The notes below the pieces were generated by a model. That model saw only the letters and a list, made by a program, of their open reading frames with translations. It made no database searches and was not told the origin of the DNA. Both the position numbers and the translations under genes were made by a program. A stretch of DNA of 64,000 nt from Microbacterium sp. ProA8 (GTDB lineage: Bacteria; Actinomycetota; Actinomycetes; Actinomycetales; Microbacteriaceae): assembly GCF_039905635.1 (NCBI RefSeq), contig NZ_CP157000.1, positions 3,224,001-3,288,000 on the forward strand, in the 5' to 3' direction. Shown one piece after another: positions 1 to 8,952 of the stretch; position 1 is the stretch's first letter, and each line of letters opens with the position of its first letter.

Positions 1-665
1 GACGACGTGTCGTCGGTGTCGATCTCGTTCGCCCGGCGCAGATCCGCGTCGATCGCCACGACGTCTTCCGGGGCTGCGGCTCCGGCGACGGCGAAGGCCG
101 TCGCCACGGCGTGGGCGAGCGGGTTCGTCACCACGCCATCGGCGATCAGGCGGCCGTCGAGCTGACGGTGACCGGCCCACGGCGCGCGGCGCCAGTACTG
201 CTCCGACCGGGACCACTGACCCACCGCGCCGACGTGCACGAGGTCGCCGATGACACCGGACGCCAGGGCGTCGGCGGTCGCCGGCACACCCGCGCTGCCG
301 AGCGACTGGAAGCCGACCTGCACGGCACGGGAGGCGGCATCCGCCGCACTCAGGAGCGCGTGGTGATCGGCGACCGAGGGCACCGGCGGCTTCTCGAGCA
401 GCACGTGGGCCCCGCGGGCGAGCGCGAGCCGCGCGAGCTCGGTGTGGGTGGGAATCGGCGTGCTGAGCACGACGATGTCGAGATCGAGAGCGTCGATCAT
501 CGACGTCGCATCCGCGAACACACGGGTCGAGGAGGGCACGTCGCCGCCGCCCCGGGGGTCGGCGACGGCGACGAGTTCGAGGTCGGGGCGGGCCAGCACG
601 GCGTCGACGTGACTGCGGCCGTGCCCGTGGACGCCGGCGACGCCGACGCGAAGCGGTGGCGTCAC
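1..665 (-). CDS. Gfo/Idh/MocA-family NAD(P)-dependent oxidoreductase, 3' end cut by window edge
   Basis: About 221 codons are visible from a GTG start at 665; the C-terminus lies outside the window. The N-terminus reads VGVAGVHGHG, a Rossmann dinucleotide-binding loop. Further in come DIVVLSTP and LLEKPP, the EKP lysine motif of the GFO_IDH_MocA family, whose lysine sits at the active site. The GTG overlaps the TGA of the upstream regulator gene as GTGA, so the two are translationally coupled. Family members oxidise or isomerise sugars and cyclitols. Here the enzyme closes an operon holding a sugar ABC transporter and a LacI-PmoA regulator, so a role in catabolism of the imported sugar is inferred. 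The exact substrate cannot be read. Confidence 0.85.
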   Translation of the reverse strand, partial: MTPPLRVGVAGVHGHGRSHVDAVLARPDLELVAVADPRGGGDVPSSTRVFADATSMIDALDLDIVVLSTPIPTHTELARLALARGAHVLLEKPPVPSVADHHALLSAADAASRAVQVGFQSLGSAGVPATADALASGVIGDLVHVGAVGQWSRSEQYWRRAPWAGHRQLDGRLIADGVVTNPLAHAVATAFAVAGAAAPEDVVAIDADLRRANEIDTDDTS

Positions 666-2518
666 AGCCCCGCCTCGGCGCGGAGCGCCGGAAGGGCGGC
701 TTCGACCGCGGCGGCGTCGGCGAGTTCGTCGTCGAGGACGTAGGCGGTCAGCTCGAGGTTGAGCTCACCCCCTTCGGGGATCGTGCGCGGCTGGTCCCAC
801 GCCACGGAGGGACCGGCGCCGAGGTACTCGGCGAAGCGGACGAACCACGGCAGGCGCTCCTCGCCCTGCGTGAGCACGACCGTCGTGCCGCGCTCGGGGA
901 ACGTGAACGCGAGCCAGTCTGTCGCCGCGCCGTGCACCTCCCGCTCGGTATCGCCCGCCGGGCTGAACACCCGGGCGATCTCGGGGGCGAACCGCCAGAA
1001 GATCCCGCCGTAGCCCGCGCCGTCTCGGCCGTTCGTCGCCGGCGAGCCGAAGGTGATGGCGTCGAGCGTCGCCTTGAGGTGGCTGCGCCACCGCAGCGCC
1101 CAGCCGCCGGCGAGCTCGGCGGATCGCAGCTCCCGAACCTCGACGAGCTGCGTGGTGCCGTGCTCGTCGACCCAGCTGAGCCGCTCGTCGAGCGAGTGCC
1201 CGTCGATGTGCAGGCGGTCACGGCGCTGCCGGCCGTGGTTGGGGACCATGATCGACCCCTCGCCGCGCACATAGGTGCGACCGCCCCAGTACGACGTGCC
1301 GTTGACATCGGCGATCGCGAGGCTCACCCCCAGGTGGTGCGGGTGGTCGGTCGGCTCGGTGACGGAGAGCGGCGTGCCGGCGCGCGAGATGACGGCGTCG
1401 AGGTACGGACGAGGTGAGAGCACCGAGTCGACGTTCGTCCCCTCCTCGTACTGGGCGACCACCGTCGACCCCAGCCGAAGCACGGGGCGGGCGGGACCCA
1501 CCCAGCCGCTGGCATGGGATGCCGGACCGGAACTCTGACGCGGCACCAGGACGGGCCGATAGAACAGGGCGTGGCCGGCGTTCTCGCCGTCCAGTGCTTG
1601 ACGCATGCGATTCCAAGCCTGCCGCCCGATCTCGATCCGAGGAACCGACATGGTCGTCAGCGGAGGGGCGGCGAAACGGGACTGGGGGATGTCGTCGATC
1701 CCGACGATGGAGAGCTGTTGCGGAACCTCGACGCCGACTTCGCGCAGGCGCGACATCAGCCCGAGGGCGACGAGGTCGTTGAAGGCGATCGCGGCGGTGG
1801 CACCCGTCTCGAGCACGGCGTCGGCGGCGTCGTAGCCCGCCTCCATGCTCGATCCGGCCGGGATCGTGAGGAACTCGAGGTCGGGGTACTCGCGGGCGAG
1901 CTCCCCGAGCCCCTGGGCGCGCTGCTCGTTGGCGTAGCTGAGGGCGGGTCCGGCGACATACGCGATGCGCCGGTGGCCGAAGCCCCGCAGGTGCACGCCG
2001 AGCTCTTTGACGGCGGCGGTGTAGTCCACCGAGAGCTGCGCCGCCGCGGTGTCGTCCACGCGGCGGTTGACCACCACGACCGGCGTCGTGCGCTGGATCA
2101 GCTCGCGCAGCTCGGCATCCGGCATCCGTGGCGACACCAGCACGAGGGCGTCGCACTTGCTGCGCGCCTCTCCGGCGATGTCCGCCTCGACGCCGACCGC
2201 CTCGGCGCTGTCGGCCACGAGCACGCGGTACCCGTCGCGCGCCGCAGCGACCGTGAGCCCCTTGAGCACGCCCTGGAACATCGGGTTCTCGAGGTCAGGC
2301 ACCAGCAGCGCGATGGTGTGGCTGCTCCCCCGCACGAGGCTGCGCGCGGCCTCGCTGGGCGAGTAGTTCAGGGCGGCGACCGCACGGTTGACCTTCGCGA
2401 CGATCGCGGGGTCGACGGTGGCGACGCCGTTGAGGACGCGCGACACCGATGCCTGCGACACTCCTGCGTGCTGCGCGACCTGCGCCATCGTGATCGGGCG
2501 CGCTGTGACCTCGCTCAA
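662..2518 (-). CDS. LacI-family regulator fused to a PmoA/DUF6807-like domain
   Basis: The protein has 618 residues, about 280 more than a standard LacI repressor. Residues 9-31 form the LacI helix-turn-helix (MAQVAQHAGVSQASVSRVL). A periplasmic-binding-like sensor domain follows (IALLVPDLENPMF, then SIVGIDDIPQSRF) to about residue 330. The remaining ~280 residues resemble DUF6807 (PmoA), with PTDHPHHLGVS and GIFWRF typical of that beta-rich family. I chose the TTG at 2518 because GAGAGGAGGGG lies five bases upstream; the frame continues further 5' without support. It probably represses the sugar ABC operon that precedes it on the same strand. What the PmoA domain does is unknown; it could bind or act on the same sugar. 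Confidence 0.85.
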   Translation of the reverse strand: MSEVTARPITMAQVAQHAGVSQASVSRVLNGVATVDPAIVAKVNRAVAALNYSPSEAARSLVRGSSHTIALLVPDLENPMFQGVLKGLTVAAARDGYRVLVADSAEAVGVEADIAGEARSKCDALVLVSPRMPDAELRELIQRTTPVVVVNRRVDDTAAAQLSVDYTAAVKELGVHLRGFGHRRIAYVAGPALSYANEQRAQGLGELAREYPDLEFLTIPAGSSMEAGYDAADAVLETGATAAIAFNDLVALGLMSRLREVGVEVPQQLSIVGIDDIPQSRFAAPPLTTMSVPRIEIGRQAWNRMRQALDGENAGHALFYRPVLVPRQSSGPASHASGWVGPARPVLRLGSTVVAQYEEGTNVDSVLSPRPYLDAVISRAGTPLSVTEPTDHPHHLGVSLAIADVNGTSYWGGRTYVRGEGSIMVPNHGRQRRDRLHIDGHSLDERLSWVDEHGTTQLVEVRELRSAELAGGWALRWRSHLKATLDAITFGSPATNGRDGAGYGGIFWRFAPEIARVFSPAGDTEREVHGAATDWLAFTFPERGTTVVLTQGEERLPWFVRFAEYLGAGPSVAWDQPRTIPEGGELNLELTAYVLDDELADAAAVEAALPALRAEAGL

Positions 2519-2717
2519 CGGATCCCCTCCTCTCTCAATCTTGGGCGTCGACGAGCCCGGTGCGGCGCATTCGCGCGTGCGACTTCGACCCGGCGGCGGT
2601 CGCCGAGCGGTTCTTGGCATGCCCGCCCGGGACCGGACCCCTCATCACTTCGGTCCGGCCCCGTGCGGTTCTGGGGACGACGGGCCGCGCCTCGGGTGGA
2701 CGCGGCCCGGCCGTCGG

Positions 2718-4058
2718 CTAGATGGCGGCGTCGTCGAGAGCCTGCTGCAGCTCCGCGATGAAGCTCTCAGCGGCGTCCTCGGGCGTCTGCTCGCCGAACA
2801 GCACGCGCTGGGTGTGCTGGTCGATGATCGTCTCGATCGCGCCACCGCCCGGCGGGGTCGCCGGCGGGGCGTCGCCGACGCGCGGCGCGATCTCGTCGAG
2901 GAAGTCCACGACCTCCTGGTTGACCTCGTCGAGCTTGGGCGTGATGTACTCGCGGATCTTCTCGTTCGCAGGCACGCCGCGTTCGGCGAGCAGCAGGTCG
3001 GCCGCTTCCTCGCTGTTCGAGAGGAAGTCGAGGAACAGCGCCACCTCGGCGGGGTACTCGGTCTTCGCGGAGGCCGACCAGAACATCGACGGCTTGTAGT
3101 ACGCCGCCGCGCTCTCGCCCTCGTCGGGCGTCGGCACCATCAGCGGCTCGAGGTTCTGACCGCTCGCCTCGCGCAGCGCGGCGACCTGGTTCGACCACCA
3201 CGGACCGAAGACCGACTGGTTCGTCGCCGTGAACGACTCGGCGAGGCCGGCCGACTCGCGCTCGATCGTGGCCGAGGGGTCGGGGGTGCCGCCCGCCTCG
3301 GTGACGTCGAGCAGGTTCTGCCACCACGCGGCCAGCGTCTCGGCGGATGCCGTCACCTCGGGCGAACCGTCCTCGGCGTAGAGGGACTCGCCGTGCTGGC
3401 GCAGCCAGTTGTTGAGTCCGCCGTCCTCGAAGCCCCAAGACTGCGAGCCGACCACGGCGCCGCCGCTCTTCGCGGTGACCTCCTCGGCGATCTCGTTGAG
3501 GTCGTCCCACGACCAGGTCTCGTCGTCGGGCAGCTCGATGCCGAGGCTCTCGAGCAGGTCGACGTTCGCCATGTAGGTGTAGGAGTTGATGCCGACGGGG
3601 ATGCCGTACTGCGTGCCGTCGAGGGCACCGGTGCCGAGCACGGCATCGGGGAAGTCCTCGGTCGGCAGCTGGTCGCCGAGGGTGCCGAGGTCGAGCAGCA
3701 CGCCGTTGGCGGCGTACGTCGACAGCTGCTTCTCGTCCATCTGGATGATGTCGGGGGCGTCGCCGGCGGCGACCGTCGTCGCGAGCTTGTCCCAGTAGCC
3801 CGCCCAGTCGGTGTACTGGGGCTCGATGGTGATGTTCTCGTGCTCGGCCTCGAAGGCCGCGATGAGCTCCTCGGTGATCCCGTGGCGGACGTCGTTGCCC
3901 CACCAGGTGAAGCTGAGTGTCACGGGCTCGTCTGACAGGGTCGGGCCGGTGTCGGCGGGAGCCTCCGTCGGTCCCGCGCACGCCGTCAGCGTCAGCATCG
4001 TCGCTGCGCCGACGGAGGTCAGCAGCAACCAGCGCGGTGCGGTTGTGGTGCGTCGCAT
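2718..4058 (-). CDS. Sugar ABC transporter substrate-binding lipoprotein (family 1 type)
   Basis: The product has 446 residues and starts with a lipoprotein signal peptide: MRRTTT, a hydrophobic stretch, then LTLTAC with the lipidation cysteine. The mature part looks like the family 1 extracellular solute-binding proteins (LSFTWWGNDV, DAPDIIQMD, GIPVGINSYTY). I chose the ATG at 4058 because GAAAGGA lies eight bases upstream; an ATG three codons earlier overlaps that ribosome site. It delivers an oligosaccharide or sugar to the permease pair encoded just upstream (4153-5989). Placing the binding protein after both permeases is less common than placing it first. No ATPase gene is present, so a shared MsiK-type ATPase elsewhere is likely (family knowledge, not visible here). 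Confidence 0.9.
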   Translation of the reverse strand: MRRTTTAPRWLLLTSVGAATMLTLTACAGPTEAPADTGPTLSDEPVTLSFTWWGNDVRHGITEELIAAFEAEHENITIEPQYTDWAGYWDKLATTVAAGDAPDIIQMDEKQLSTYAANGVLLDLGTLGDQLPTEDFPDAVLGTGALDGTQYGIPVGINSYTYMANVDLLESLGIELPDDETWSWDDLNEIAEEVTAKSGGAVVGSQSWGFEDGGLNNWLRQHGESLYAEDGSPEVTASAETLAAWWQNLLDVTEAGGTPDPSATIERESAGLAESFTATNQSVFGPWWSNQVAALREASGQNLEPLMVPTPDEGESAAAYYKPSMFWSASAKTEYPAEVALFLDFLSNSEEAADLLLAERGVPANEKIREYITPKLDEVNQEVVDFLDEIAPRVGDAPPATPPGGGAIETIIDQHTQRVLFGEQTPEDAAESFIAELQQALDDAAI

Positions 4059-4152
4059 GTCTTGCATCCTTTCGACCGAAGTCGGTGTGTGGGTGTTGGT
4101 GCGTGTGATGAGGGTGGGCACTGGGCCCGCGAAGGTGTGTGTGACGCGGACG

Positions 4153-5076
4153 TCACTTGATCCCGGTCGTCGCGATTCCCTTGATGAGGAACTTCTGGCC
4201 GAACAGGAAGATCAGGAAGATCGGGATGAGCGAGACGACGCTCATCGCGAACATCTGGGCGTAGTTGGTCGTGCTCTGGGCGTCTTCGAACGACCGCAGC
4301 GCGAGCGGGACGGTGTACAGCTCGGGCTTGGTCAGGAAGATCAGCTGCGAGAAGAAGTCGTTCCACGTCCAGATGAAGGTGAAGATGGCGGTCGTCGCGA
4401 GGGCCGGCACCATCAGCGGCAGGATGATCTGCAGGAAGATGCGCGGGTGGCCGGCGCCGTCGATCCGGGCCGCCTCATCCAGCTCCTTCGGGATGCCGCG
4501 GATGAACTGCACCATCAGGAAGATGAAGAAGGCATCCGTCGCGAGCAGCTTCGGCACGATCAGCGGCAGGAAGGTGTTGATCCAGCCCAGCTGCGAGAAC
4601 AGCACGTACTGCGGCACGATGATGACGTGGATCGGGAGCATGATGCTCAAGAGCATCACCGCGAACCAGAACCGCTTGCCGCTGAACGGCAGCCGCGCGA
4701 ACGCGTACGCGGCCATCGAGCACGACACCAGGTTGCCGATGATGCACCCGAGCACGATCAGCGCCGAGTTCCACATGTAGACGTTGAACGGATACGCCAG
4801 GGCGTTCCACCCGTCCACATAGTTCGAGACCTGGAAGCTGTCCGGGATGATGCTGGGGTCGCGGAAGATCTCCTCGTTCGGCCGCAGCGAGCTCACGACC
4901 ATCCAGATCACCGGATAGAGCATCGCCAGCGCGAGCGCGATGAGCAGCGTGTGCCGCACGATGCTCGCCATCGGCTTGCGGAACGGGCTGCGCCGGCGGG
5001 CGCGCGGTGCGCGGCCGGTGACGATCGTCTCGGTCGCGAGCGGGGCCGTCATGGCGGCGTCGTCAATCTTGGTCAT
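4153..5076 (-). CDS. Carbohydrate ABC transporter permease (MalG type)
   Basis: The protein has 307 residues and about six membrane segments. It carries the cytoplasmic EAA loop (ELDEAARIDGAGHPRIF) that contacts the ATPase, and ends GIATTGIK, close to the usual MalG tail. A basic, proline-rich N-terminal tail (APRARRRSPFRK) precedes the first helix. The ATG at 5076 overlaps the end of the other permease gene by 14 bases, so the two are coupled; an internal ATG at 5052 is an alternative start. It forms the inner-membrane channel with the MalF-type partner for the binding protein at 2718-4058. Confidence 0.92.
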   Translation of the reverse strand: MTKIDDAAMTAPLATETIVTGRAPRARRRSPFRKPMASIVRHTLLIALALAMLYPVIWMVVSSLRPNEEIFRDPSIIPDSFQVSNYVDGWNALAYPFNVYMWNSALIVLGCIIGNLVSCSMAAYAFARLPFSGKRFWFAVMLLSIMLPIHVIIVPQYVLFSQLGWINTFLPLIVPKLLATDAFFIFLMVQFIRGIPKELDEAARIDGAGHPRIFLQIILPLMVPALATTAIFTFIWTWNDFFSQLIFLTKPELYTVPLALRSFEDAQSTTNYAQMFAMSVVSLIPIFLIFLFGQKFLIKGIATTGIK

Positions 5077-5989
5077 CGTAGAAAACCCAAAACCTCGAGG
5101 TCCAGAACATCAGGACGGTCAGAATGCCGACGATGACCAGCAGCAGCCACGCCATGGCCGACGCGTAGCCCATGTTGTAGTTGGTGAAGCCCTGCTGGTA
5201 CAGGTACAGCGTGTAGAAGAGCGTCGAGTCGACCGGGCCGCCCGTGCCGCCCGAGACGATGTACGCCTGCGTGAACGACTGGAACGTGCCGATCAGCTGG
5301 AGCACCGCGTTGAAGAAGATGATCGGGGTCAGCAGCGGAATCGTGATGCGGAACAGCTGCTGCCGGCGGCTCGCGCCGTCGACGTCGGCCGCCTCGTAGT
5401 ACATGGTGGGGATCTGGCGGAGCCCGGCGAGGAAGATCACCATCGGCGAGCCGAACGTCCACACGTTCAGGATCATCAGCGTGCCGAGCGCCGTGTCGGG
5501 ATTGGAGATCCACCCCTGCCCCTGGATGCCGAAGACGGCGAGCACCTGGTTCACCAGGCCGTCGACCCCGAAGATCTGCCGCCAGAGGATCGCGATCGCG
5601 ACGCTCGCGCCGAGCAGTGAGGGCAGGTAGAACGCCGAGCGGTAGAACGCGAGGCCGCGAAGGCCCCGGTCGAGCACGATCGCAAGGAACAGCGCGACCG
5701 CGAGCTGCAGCGGCAATGAGATGAACACGTAGCTGAACGTGACCTGCAGCGAGGTGGCGAGCCGCTCGTCGGTCAGCATCCGCGAGAAGTTCTCGAAGCC
5801 GATCCACTTCGGCGGGCTCAGCAGGTTGTACCGCGTGAACGACAGTCCGAACGATGCGACCATCGGGCCGATCGTGATCAGCGCCAGCCCGACGAACCAC
5901 GGCGCCAGGAACAGGTACGCGGCCTTGTTCTGCTTCTTGCCGTCGGACTTCGCGGTCTTCAGCTTGCCGAGCTCGCTGACAGCGCTCAT
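5063..5989 (-). CDS. Carbohydrate ABC transporter permease (MalF type)
   Basis: The product is 308 residues from the ATG at 5989, which has GTGGAG seven bases upstream. The frame stays open further 5' to 6136 but that part is low-complexity and crosses the operator region. It has six predicted membrane helices and the EAA-type loop (YYEAADVDGASRRQQLFRITIPLLTP). It is the first gene of the operon and sits behind the tandem operator at 6079-6105, which points to control by the LacI-PmoA protein encoded at the operon's end. Confidence 0.92.
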   Translation of the reverse strand: MSAVSELGKLKTAKSDGKKQNKAAYLFLAPWFVGLALITIGPMVASFGLSFTRYNLLSPPKWIGFENFSRMLTDERLATSLQVTFSYVFISLPLQLAVALFLAIVLDRGLRGLAFYRSAFYLPSLLGASVAIAILWRQIFGVDGLVNQVLAVFGIQGQGWISNPDTALGTLMILNVWTFGSPMVIFLAGLRQIPTMYYEAADVDGASRRQQLFRITIPLLTPIIFFNAVLQLIGTFQSFTQAYIVSGGTGGPVDSTLFYTLYLYQQGFTNYNMGYASAMAWLLLVIVGILTVLMFWTSRFWVFYDDQD

Positions 5990-6078
5990 GCGTCTGCTCC
6001 ACGGGCACGGCCTGGCGGCCGTGTTCTGGGGCGGTGCGTCGTCGTCACCGTGTCCTCCGGTCTCGTCTTCGAGGGTGA

Positions 6079-6105
6079 GAATGCGCTTTCTGGAATGCGC
6101 TTTCT
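6079..6105. promoter_or_regulatory. Tandem LacI-type operator in front of sugar ABC operon
   Basis: The 13-mer GAATGCGCTTTCT occurs twice (6079-6091 and 6093-6105) with a 14-base period. Each copy is an imperfect palindrome around GCGC (AAAGCGCATT on the minus strand), the usual centre of LacI-family operators. It lies about 90 bases upstream of the first permease gene. The obvious regulator is the LacI-PmoA protein at 662-2518; this link is inferred from position. Confidence 0.6.
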
Positions 6106-6270
6106 CATTCTTGCCAGAACGGATGCCGAAGCGCAAGTCCTACAGAAAATCAGGTGTGATTCGAGACCGAACCGTGAGAAAGGGATTTCGCAGATTGCGC
6201 AGTCTCAGCCGCTGGTCAGACGTTCCCGAGGCATGACCAAGGCCCCGGATGCGGGGCATCCCGGGCATGA

Positions 6271-6304
6271 CGAAGGCCCCGGATGCGAGCATCCGGGGCC
6301 TTCG
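6271..6304 (-). terminator. Hairpin terminator after rplL
   Basis: A perfect 15-bp stem (CGAAGGCCCCGGATG with its complement) and a four-base loop lie 16 bases past the rplL stop. There is no clear T-tract, as is common in high-GC actinobacteria. A second partial copy of the same arm (AAGGCCCCGGATGC) follows at about 6239-6252. Confidence 0.7.
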
Positions 6305-6320
6305 TGATTCGCAGAGCGGG

Positions 6321-6707
6321 TTACTTGAGGGTAACCGTCGCGCCAGCCTCCTGGAGGGCGGCCTGAGCCTTCTCGGCGGTCTCCTTGTTGGCGCCCTCGA
6401 GGACAGCCTTGGGAGCACCGTCGACGACGGCCTTCGCCTCACCAAGGCCGAGCGAGGTGAGCTCGCGGACGACCTTGATGACCTGGATCTTCTTGTCGCC
6501 GGCGGCCTCGAGAACGACGTCGAACGAGTCCTTCTCCTCGACCTCTTCGGCGGGGGCACCACCGGCGGGGGCGCCGGCGGCCACGGCCACGGGGGCGGCG
6601 GCGGTGACGTCGAAGGTCTCCTCGAACGCCTTCACGAACTCGCTGAGCTCGATGAGCGTGAGCTCCTTGAACGCGTCGAGCAGCTCCTCAGTGCTGAGCT
6701 TTGCCAT
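6321..6707 (-). CDS. rplL: 50S ribosomal protein L7/L12
   Basis: The protein has 128 residues. The N-terminal dimerisation helices ([18 protein letters not shown]) are followed by an Ala/Gly/Pro hinge (about residues 36-55) and the C-terminal factor-binding domain ([33 protein letters not shown]). This is the multicopy stalk protein that recruits translation GTPases. Its start has AAGGAG at a good distance. It follows rplJ by 44 bases, the conserved rplJL pair, and is ended by the hairpin at 6271-6304. Confidence 0.98.
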   Translation of the reverse strand: MAKLSTEELLDAFKELTLIELSEFVKAFEETFDVTAAAPVAVAAGAPAGGAPAEEVEEKDSFDVVLEAAGDKKIQVIKVVRELTSLGLGEAKAVVDGAPKAVLEGANKETAEKAQAALQEAGATVTLK

Positions 6708-6751
6708 GATGATTCTCCTTGATAGTGGTTTTGCTACGCCGAGGCCCGATG

Positions 6752-7267
6752 TCAGGCCGCGGACTCCTGCTTCTCGCGCAGCGCGTCGACCGTGCGGACG
6801 GCCTTCGACGGGAGCGCGTTGAAGACGTATGCCGCCTTGGTCATCGAGGCCTTCATCGCACCGGCGAGCTTCGCCAGCAGGACTTCACGGCTCTCGAGAT
6901 CGGCGAGCTTGTTGACCTCGTCAGCGCTCAGGGGGTTTCCGTCGAAGAAACCACCCTTGATCACGAGAAGAGGGTGTGCCTTGGCGAAGGCACGAAGACC
7001 CTTCGCGACGGAGACCGGGTCACCGTGCACGAACGCGATGGCCGACGGACCCTTGAGGTCGTCGTCCAGCGACGTGATCCCCGCGTTGTTCGCGGCGATC
7101 TTGGTCAGCGTGTTCTTCACCACGGCGTATTCCGCGTCCTGACGAATGCTGTTGCGCAGCTCCTTGAGCTGGGCAACCGTCAGACCGCGGTACTCGGTCA
7201 GCAGAACGGCGGTCGAGTCCTCGAAGTTCTTCGTGAGCTCGGCGACCGATGCTTCCTTCTGCGCCAT
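6752..7267 (-). CDS. rplJ: 50S ribosomal protein L10
   Basis: The product has 171 residues from the ATG at 7267, preceded by AAGGAG. Family features are the N-terminal [21 protein letters not shown] and the [11 protein letters not shown] rRNA-binding helix. L10 anchors the L7/L12 stalk to 23S rRNA. The gene heads the rplJL operon and is preceded by a structured leader with a terminator-like hairpin (7351-7379), consistent with autogenous control as known for L10 leaders. The frame is open further 5' but only the leader lies there. The pair is separated from rplK-rplA (39276-40414) by over 30 kb. Confidence 0.98.
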   Translation of the reverse strand: MAQKEASVAELTKNFEDSTAVLLTEYRGLTVAQLKELRNSIRQDAEYAVVKNTLTKIAANNAGITSLDDDLKGPSAIAFVHGDPVSVAKGLRAFAKAHPLLVIKGGFFDGNPLSADEVNKLADLESREVLLAKLAGAMKASMTKAAYVFNALPSKAVRTVDALREKQESAA

Positions 7268-7405
7268 GGCCACTCCTTGTGGTGTACGAGACGCTCCGCG
7301 GTGGCGGGGCGCCGGCCGGAGGCATCCGGTCATCATCTCGTCGCGGCAACAAAAAAGCTCCGGCGCAAGCGCACGGAGCGGGATTCCTGAATCCAGGAGA
7401 ATCGT
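7268..7405 (-). promoter_or_regulatory. Probable L10 leader with attenuator hairpin
   Basis: In the transcript a short hairpin (GGATTC with GAATCC, about 7381-7394) comes first. A second follows at 7357-7379 (GCTCCG paired with CGGAGC and GCGC with GCGC, one mismatch), and then a run of six T (7351-7356). That is an intrinsic terminator 84 bases before the rplJ start. L10 leaders known elsewhere bind the L10-L12 complex to control rplJL. The structure is seen; the control is inferred from family knowledge. Confidence 0.65.
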
Positions 7406-7676
7406 TCGTGACACCTGCGCGGGCCCCTGCGTTGCAGAGCTTCGATCTCCATGCGTTCGCACACACGTCGATGACCGGCGGTCTTCGGCTCCCACAAGGG
7501 TACGCGATCCCCTCGCTCCCGCCAAATCCGCGCCGCCCCCTGCCGGCAGTGCGGCACTCGCCCCGCGCTGCCGACGCCCGGCCCCGTTGCGCACGGCGTC
7601 GCCGAGGTACAGGCTCGCATCAGAACCGGCACGACCGAGTCGCGCGGTCATGCGCCGCGCGACGGAGAGGACGAAG
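7406..7676. other. Intergenic region between rplJ leader and fdhA
   Basis: This divergent spacer must hold the promoters of both the rplJL operon (minus) and fdhA (plus). I find no convincing pair of hexamers by eye. A perfect 8-bp inverted repeat, GTCGCGCG-N9-CGCGCGAC (7639-7663), sits 13 bases before the fdhA start and could be an operator or a leader hairpin. Confidence 0.5.
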
Positions 7677-8897
7677 ATGTCCGGCAACAGGGCGGTCGCC
7701 TACAAAGGCCCCGGCGAGGTCGAGGTCGTCGACACGGATTACCCCACGTTCGAACTGAAGGACGGTCCGGGCGTCAACCCGGCGAACGTCGGCAGGAAAG
7801 TGCCGCACGGCGCGATCCTCAAGACCGTGAGCACGAACATCTGCGGTTCCGACCAGCACATGGTGCGCGGTCGCACGACGGCGCCTGCCGGCCTGGTGCT
7901 CGGCCACGAGATCACCGGCGAGGTGGTCGAAGTCGGCCCCGACGTCGAGTTCGTCAAGGTCGGCGACATCGTCTCGGTGCCGTTCAACATCGCGTGCGGC
8001 CGCTGCCGCAACTGCAAGGAGGGCAAGACCGGCATCTGCCTCAACGTCAACCCCGACCGGCCGGGCAGCGCCTACGGCTACGTCGACATGGGCGGTTGGG
8101 TGGGCGGCCAGGCGGAGTACGTGCTCGTTCCGTACGCCGACTGGAATCTGCTGATCTTCCCCGACCGCGACCAGGCCCTGGAGAAGATCCTCGACCTGAC
8201 GATGCTCTCCGACATCTTCCCCACCGGGTTCCACGGCGCGTACACCGCCGGCGTCGGCCCGGGATCGACCGTCTACATCGCGGGCGCCGGACCCGTCGGC
8301 CTTGCCGCCGCGGTGGGGGCGCAACTGCTGGGCGCGGCGGTGGTCATCGTGGGTGATCTGAACGAGGACCGTCTCGCACGGGCACGATCGTTCGGCTGCG
8401 AGACCGTCGATGTGTCCGCCGGCGACCCCAAGGACCAGATCGAGCAGATCCTCGGTGTACCCGAGGTCGACAGCGGCGTCGACGCCGTCGGGTTCGAAGC
8501 GCGCGGACACGGAGCGGATGCGTCCCACGAAGCGCCCGCGACCGTTCTCAACTCGCTCATGGATCTGACCGCGGCGGGCGGTGCGCTCGGCATCCCGGGC
8601 CTGTACGTCACCGGCGACCCGGGCGGGATCGACGAGGCCGCGAAGGTCGGGTCGCTGTCGCTGCGCCTCGGACTCGGCTGGGCGAAGTCGCTCTCCTTCA
8701 CCACCGGCCAGTGCCCGGTCATGCGCTACAACCGCCGGCTTATGATGGCGATCCTCCACGACAAGGTCGCGATCGCCGATGCCGTCGGCGCCACCGCCAT
8801 AGGACTCGAGGACGCCCCGCAGGGGTATGCCGACTTCGACCAGGGGGCGGCGAAGAAGTACGTGCTGAATCCTCACGGGTACATCCCGTCCACCTGA
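7677..8897 (+). CDS. fdhA: Glutathione-independent formaldehyde dehydrogenase, zinc-dependent
   Basis: The protein has 406 residues from an ATG with GGAGAGGACGAAG upstream. Catalytic zinc ligands are expected at Cys56 (NICGSDQH) and His77 (LGHE). The structural zinc site is Cys107, Cys110, Cys113 and Cys121 ([15 protein letters not shown]). The nucleotide fold is [14 protein letters not shown]. The N-terminal [17 protein letters not shown] and the length match the Pseudomonas-type formaldehyde dehydrogenase, which oxidises formaldehyde to formate with NAD and without added glutathione. The small GlcG-like gene 55 bases downstream is probably co-transcribed. Alcohol or aldehyde dismutation is a possible alternative activity in this family. 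Confidence 0.92.
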   Translation: MSGNRAVAYKGPGEVEVVDTDYPTFELKDGPGVNPANVGRKVPHGAILKTVSTNICGSDQHMVRGRTTAPAGLVLGHEITGEVVEVGPDVEFVKVGDIVSVPFNIACGRCRNCKEGKTGICLNVNPDRPGSAYGYVDMGGWVGGQAEYVLVPYADWNLLIFPDRDQALEKILDLTMLSDIFPTGFHGAYTAGVGPGSTVYIAGAGPVGLAAAVGAQLLGAAVVIVGDLNEDRLARARSFGCETVDVSAGDPKDQIEQILGVPEVDSGVDAVGFEARGHGADASHEAPATVLNSLMDLTAAGGALGIPGLYVTGDPGGIDEAAKVGSLSLRLGLGWAKSLSFTTGQCPVMRYNRRLMMAILHDKVAIADAVGATAIGLEDAPQGYADFDQGAAKKYVLNPHGYIPST

Positions 8898-8952
8898 CCA
8901 CGAGCGGATTCCTCGGTCGAGGCATCCGCTCGCCGACGAAAGGAACACCACC

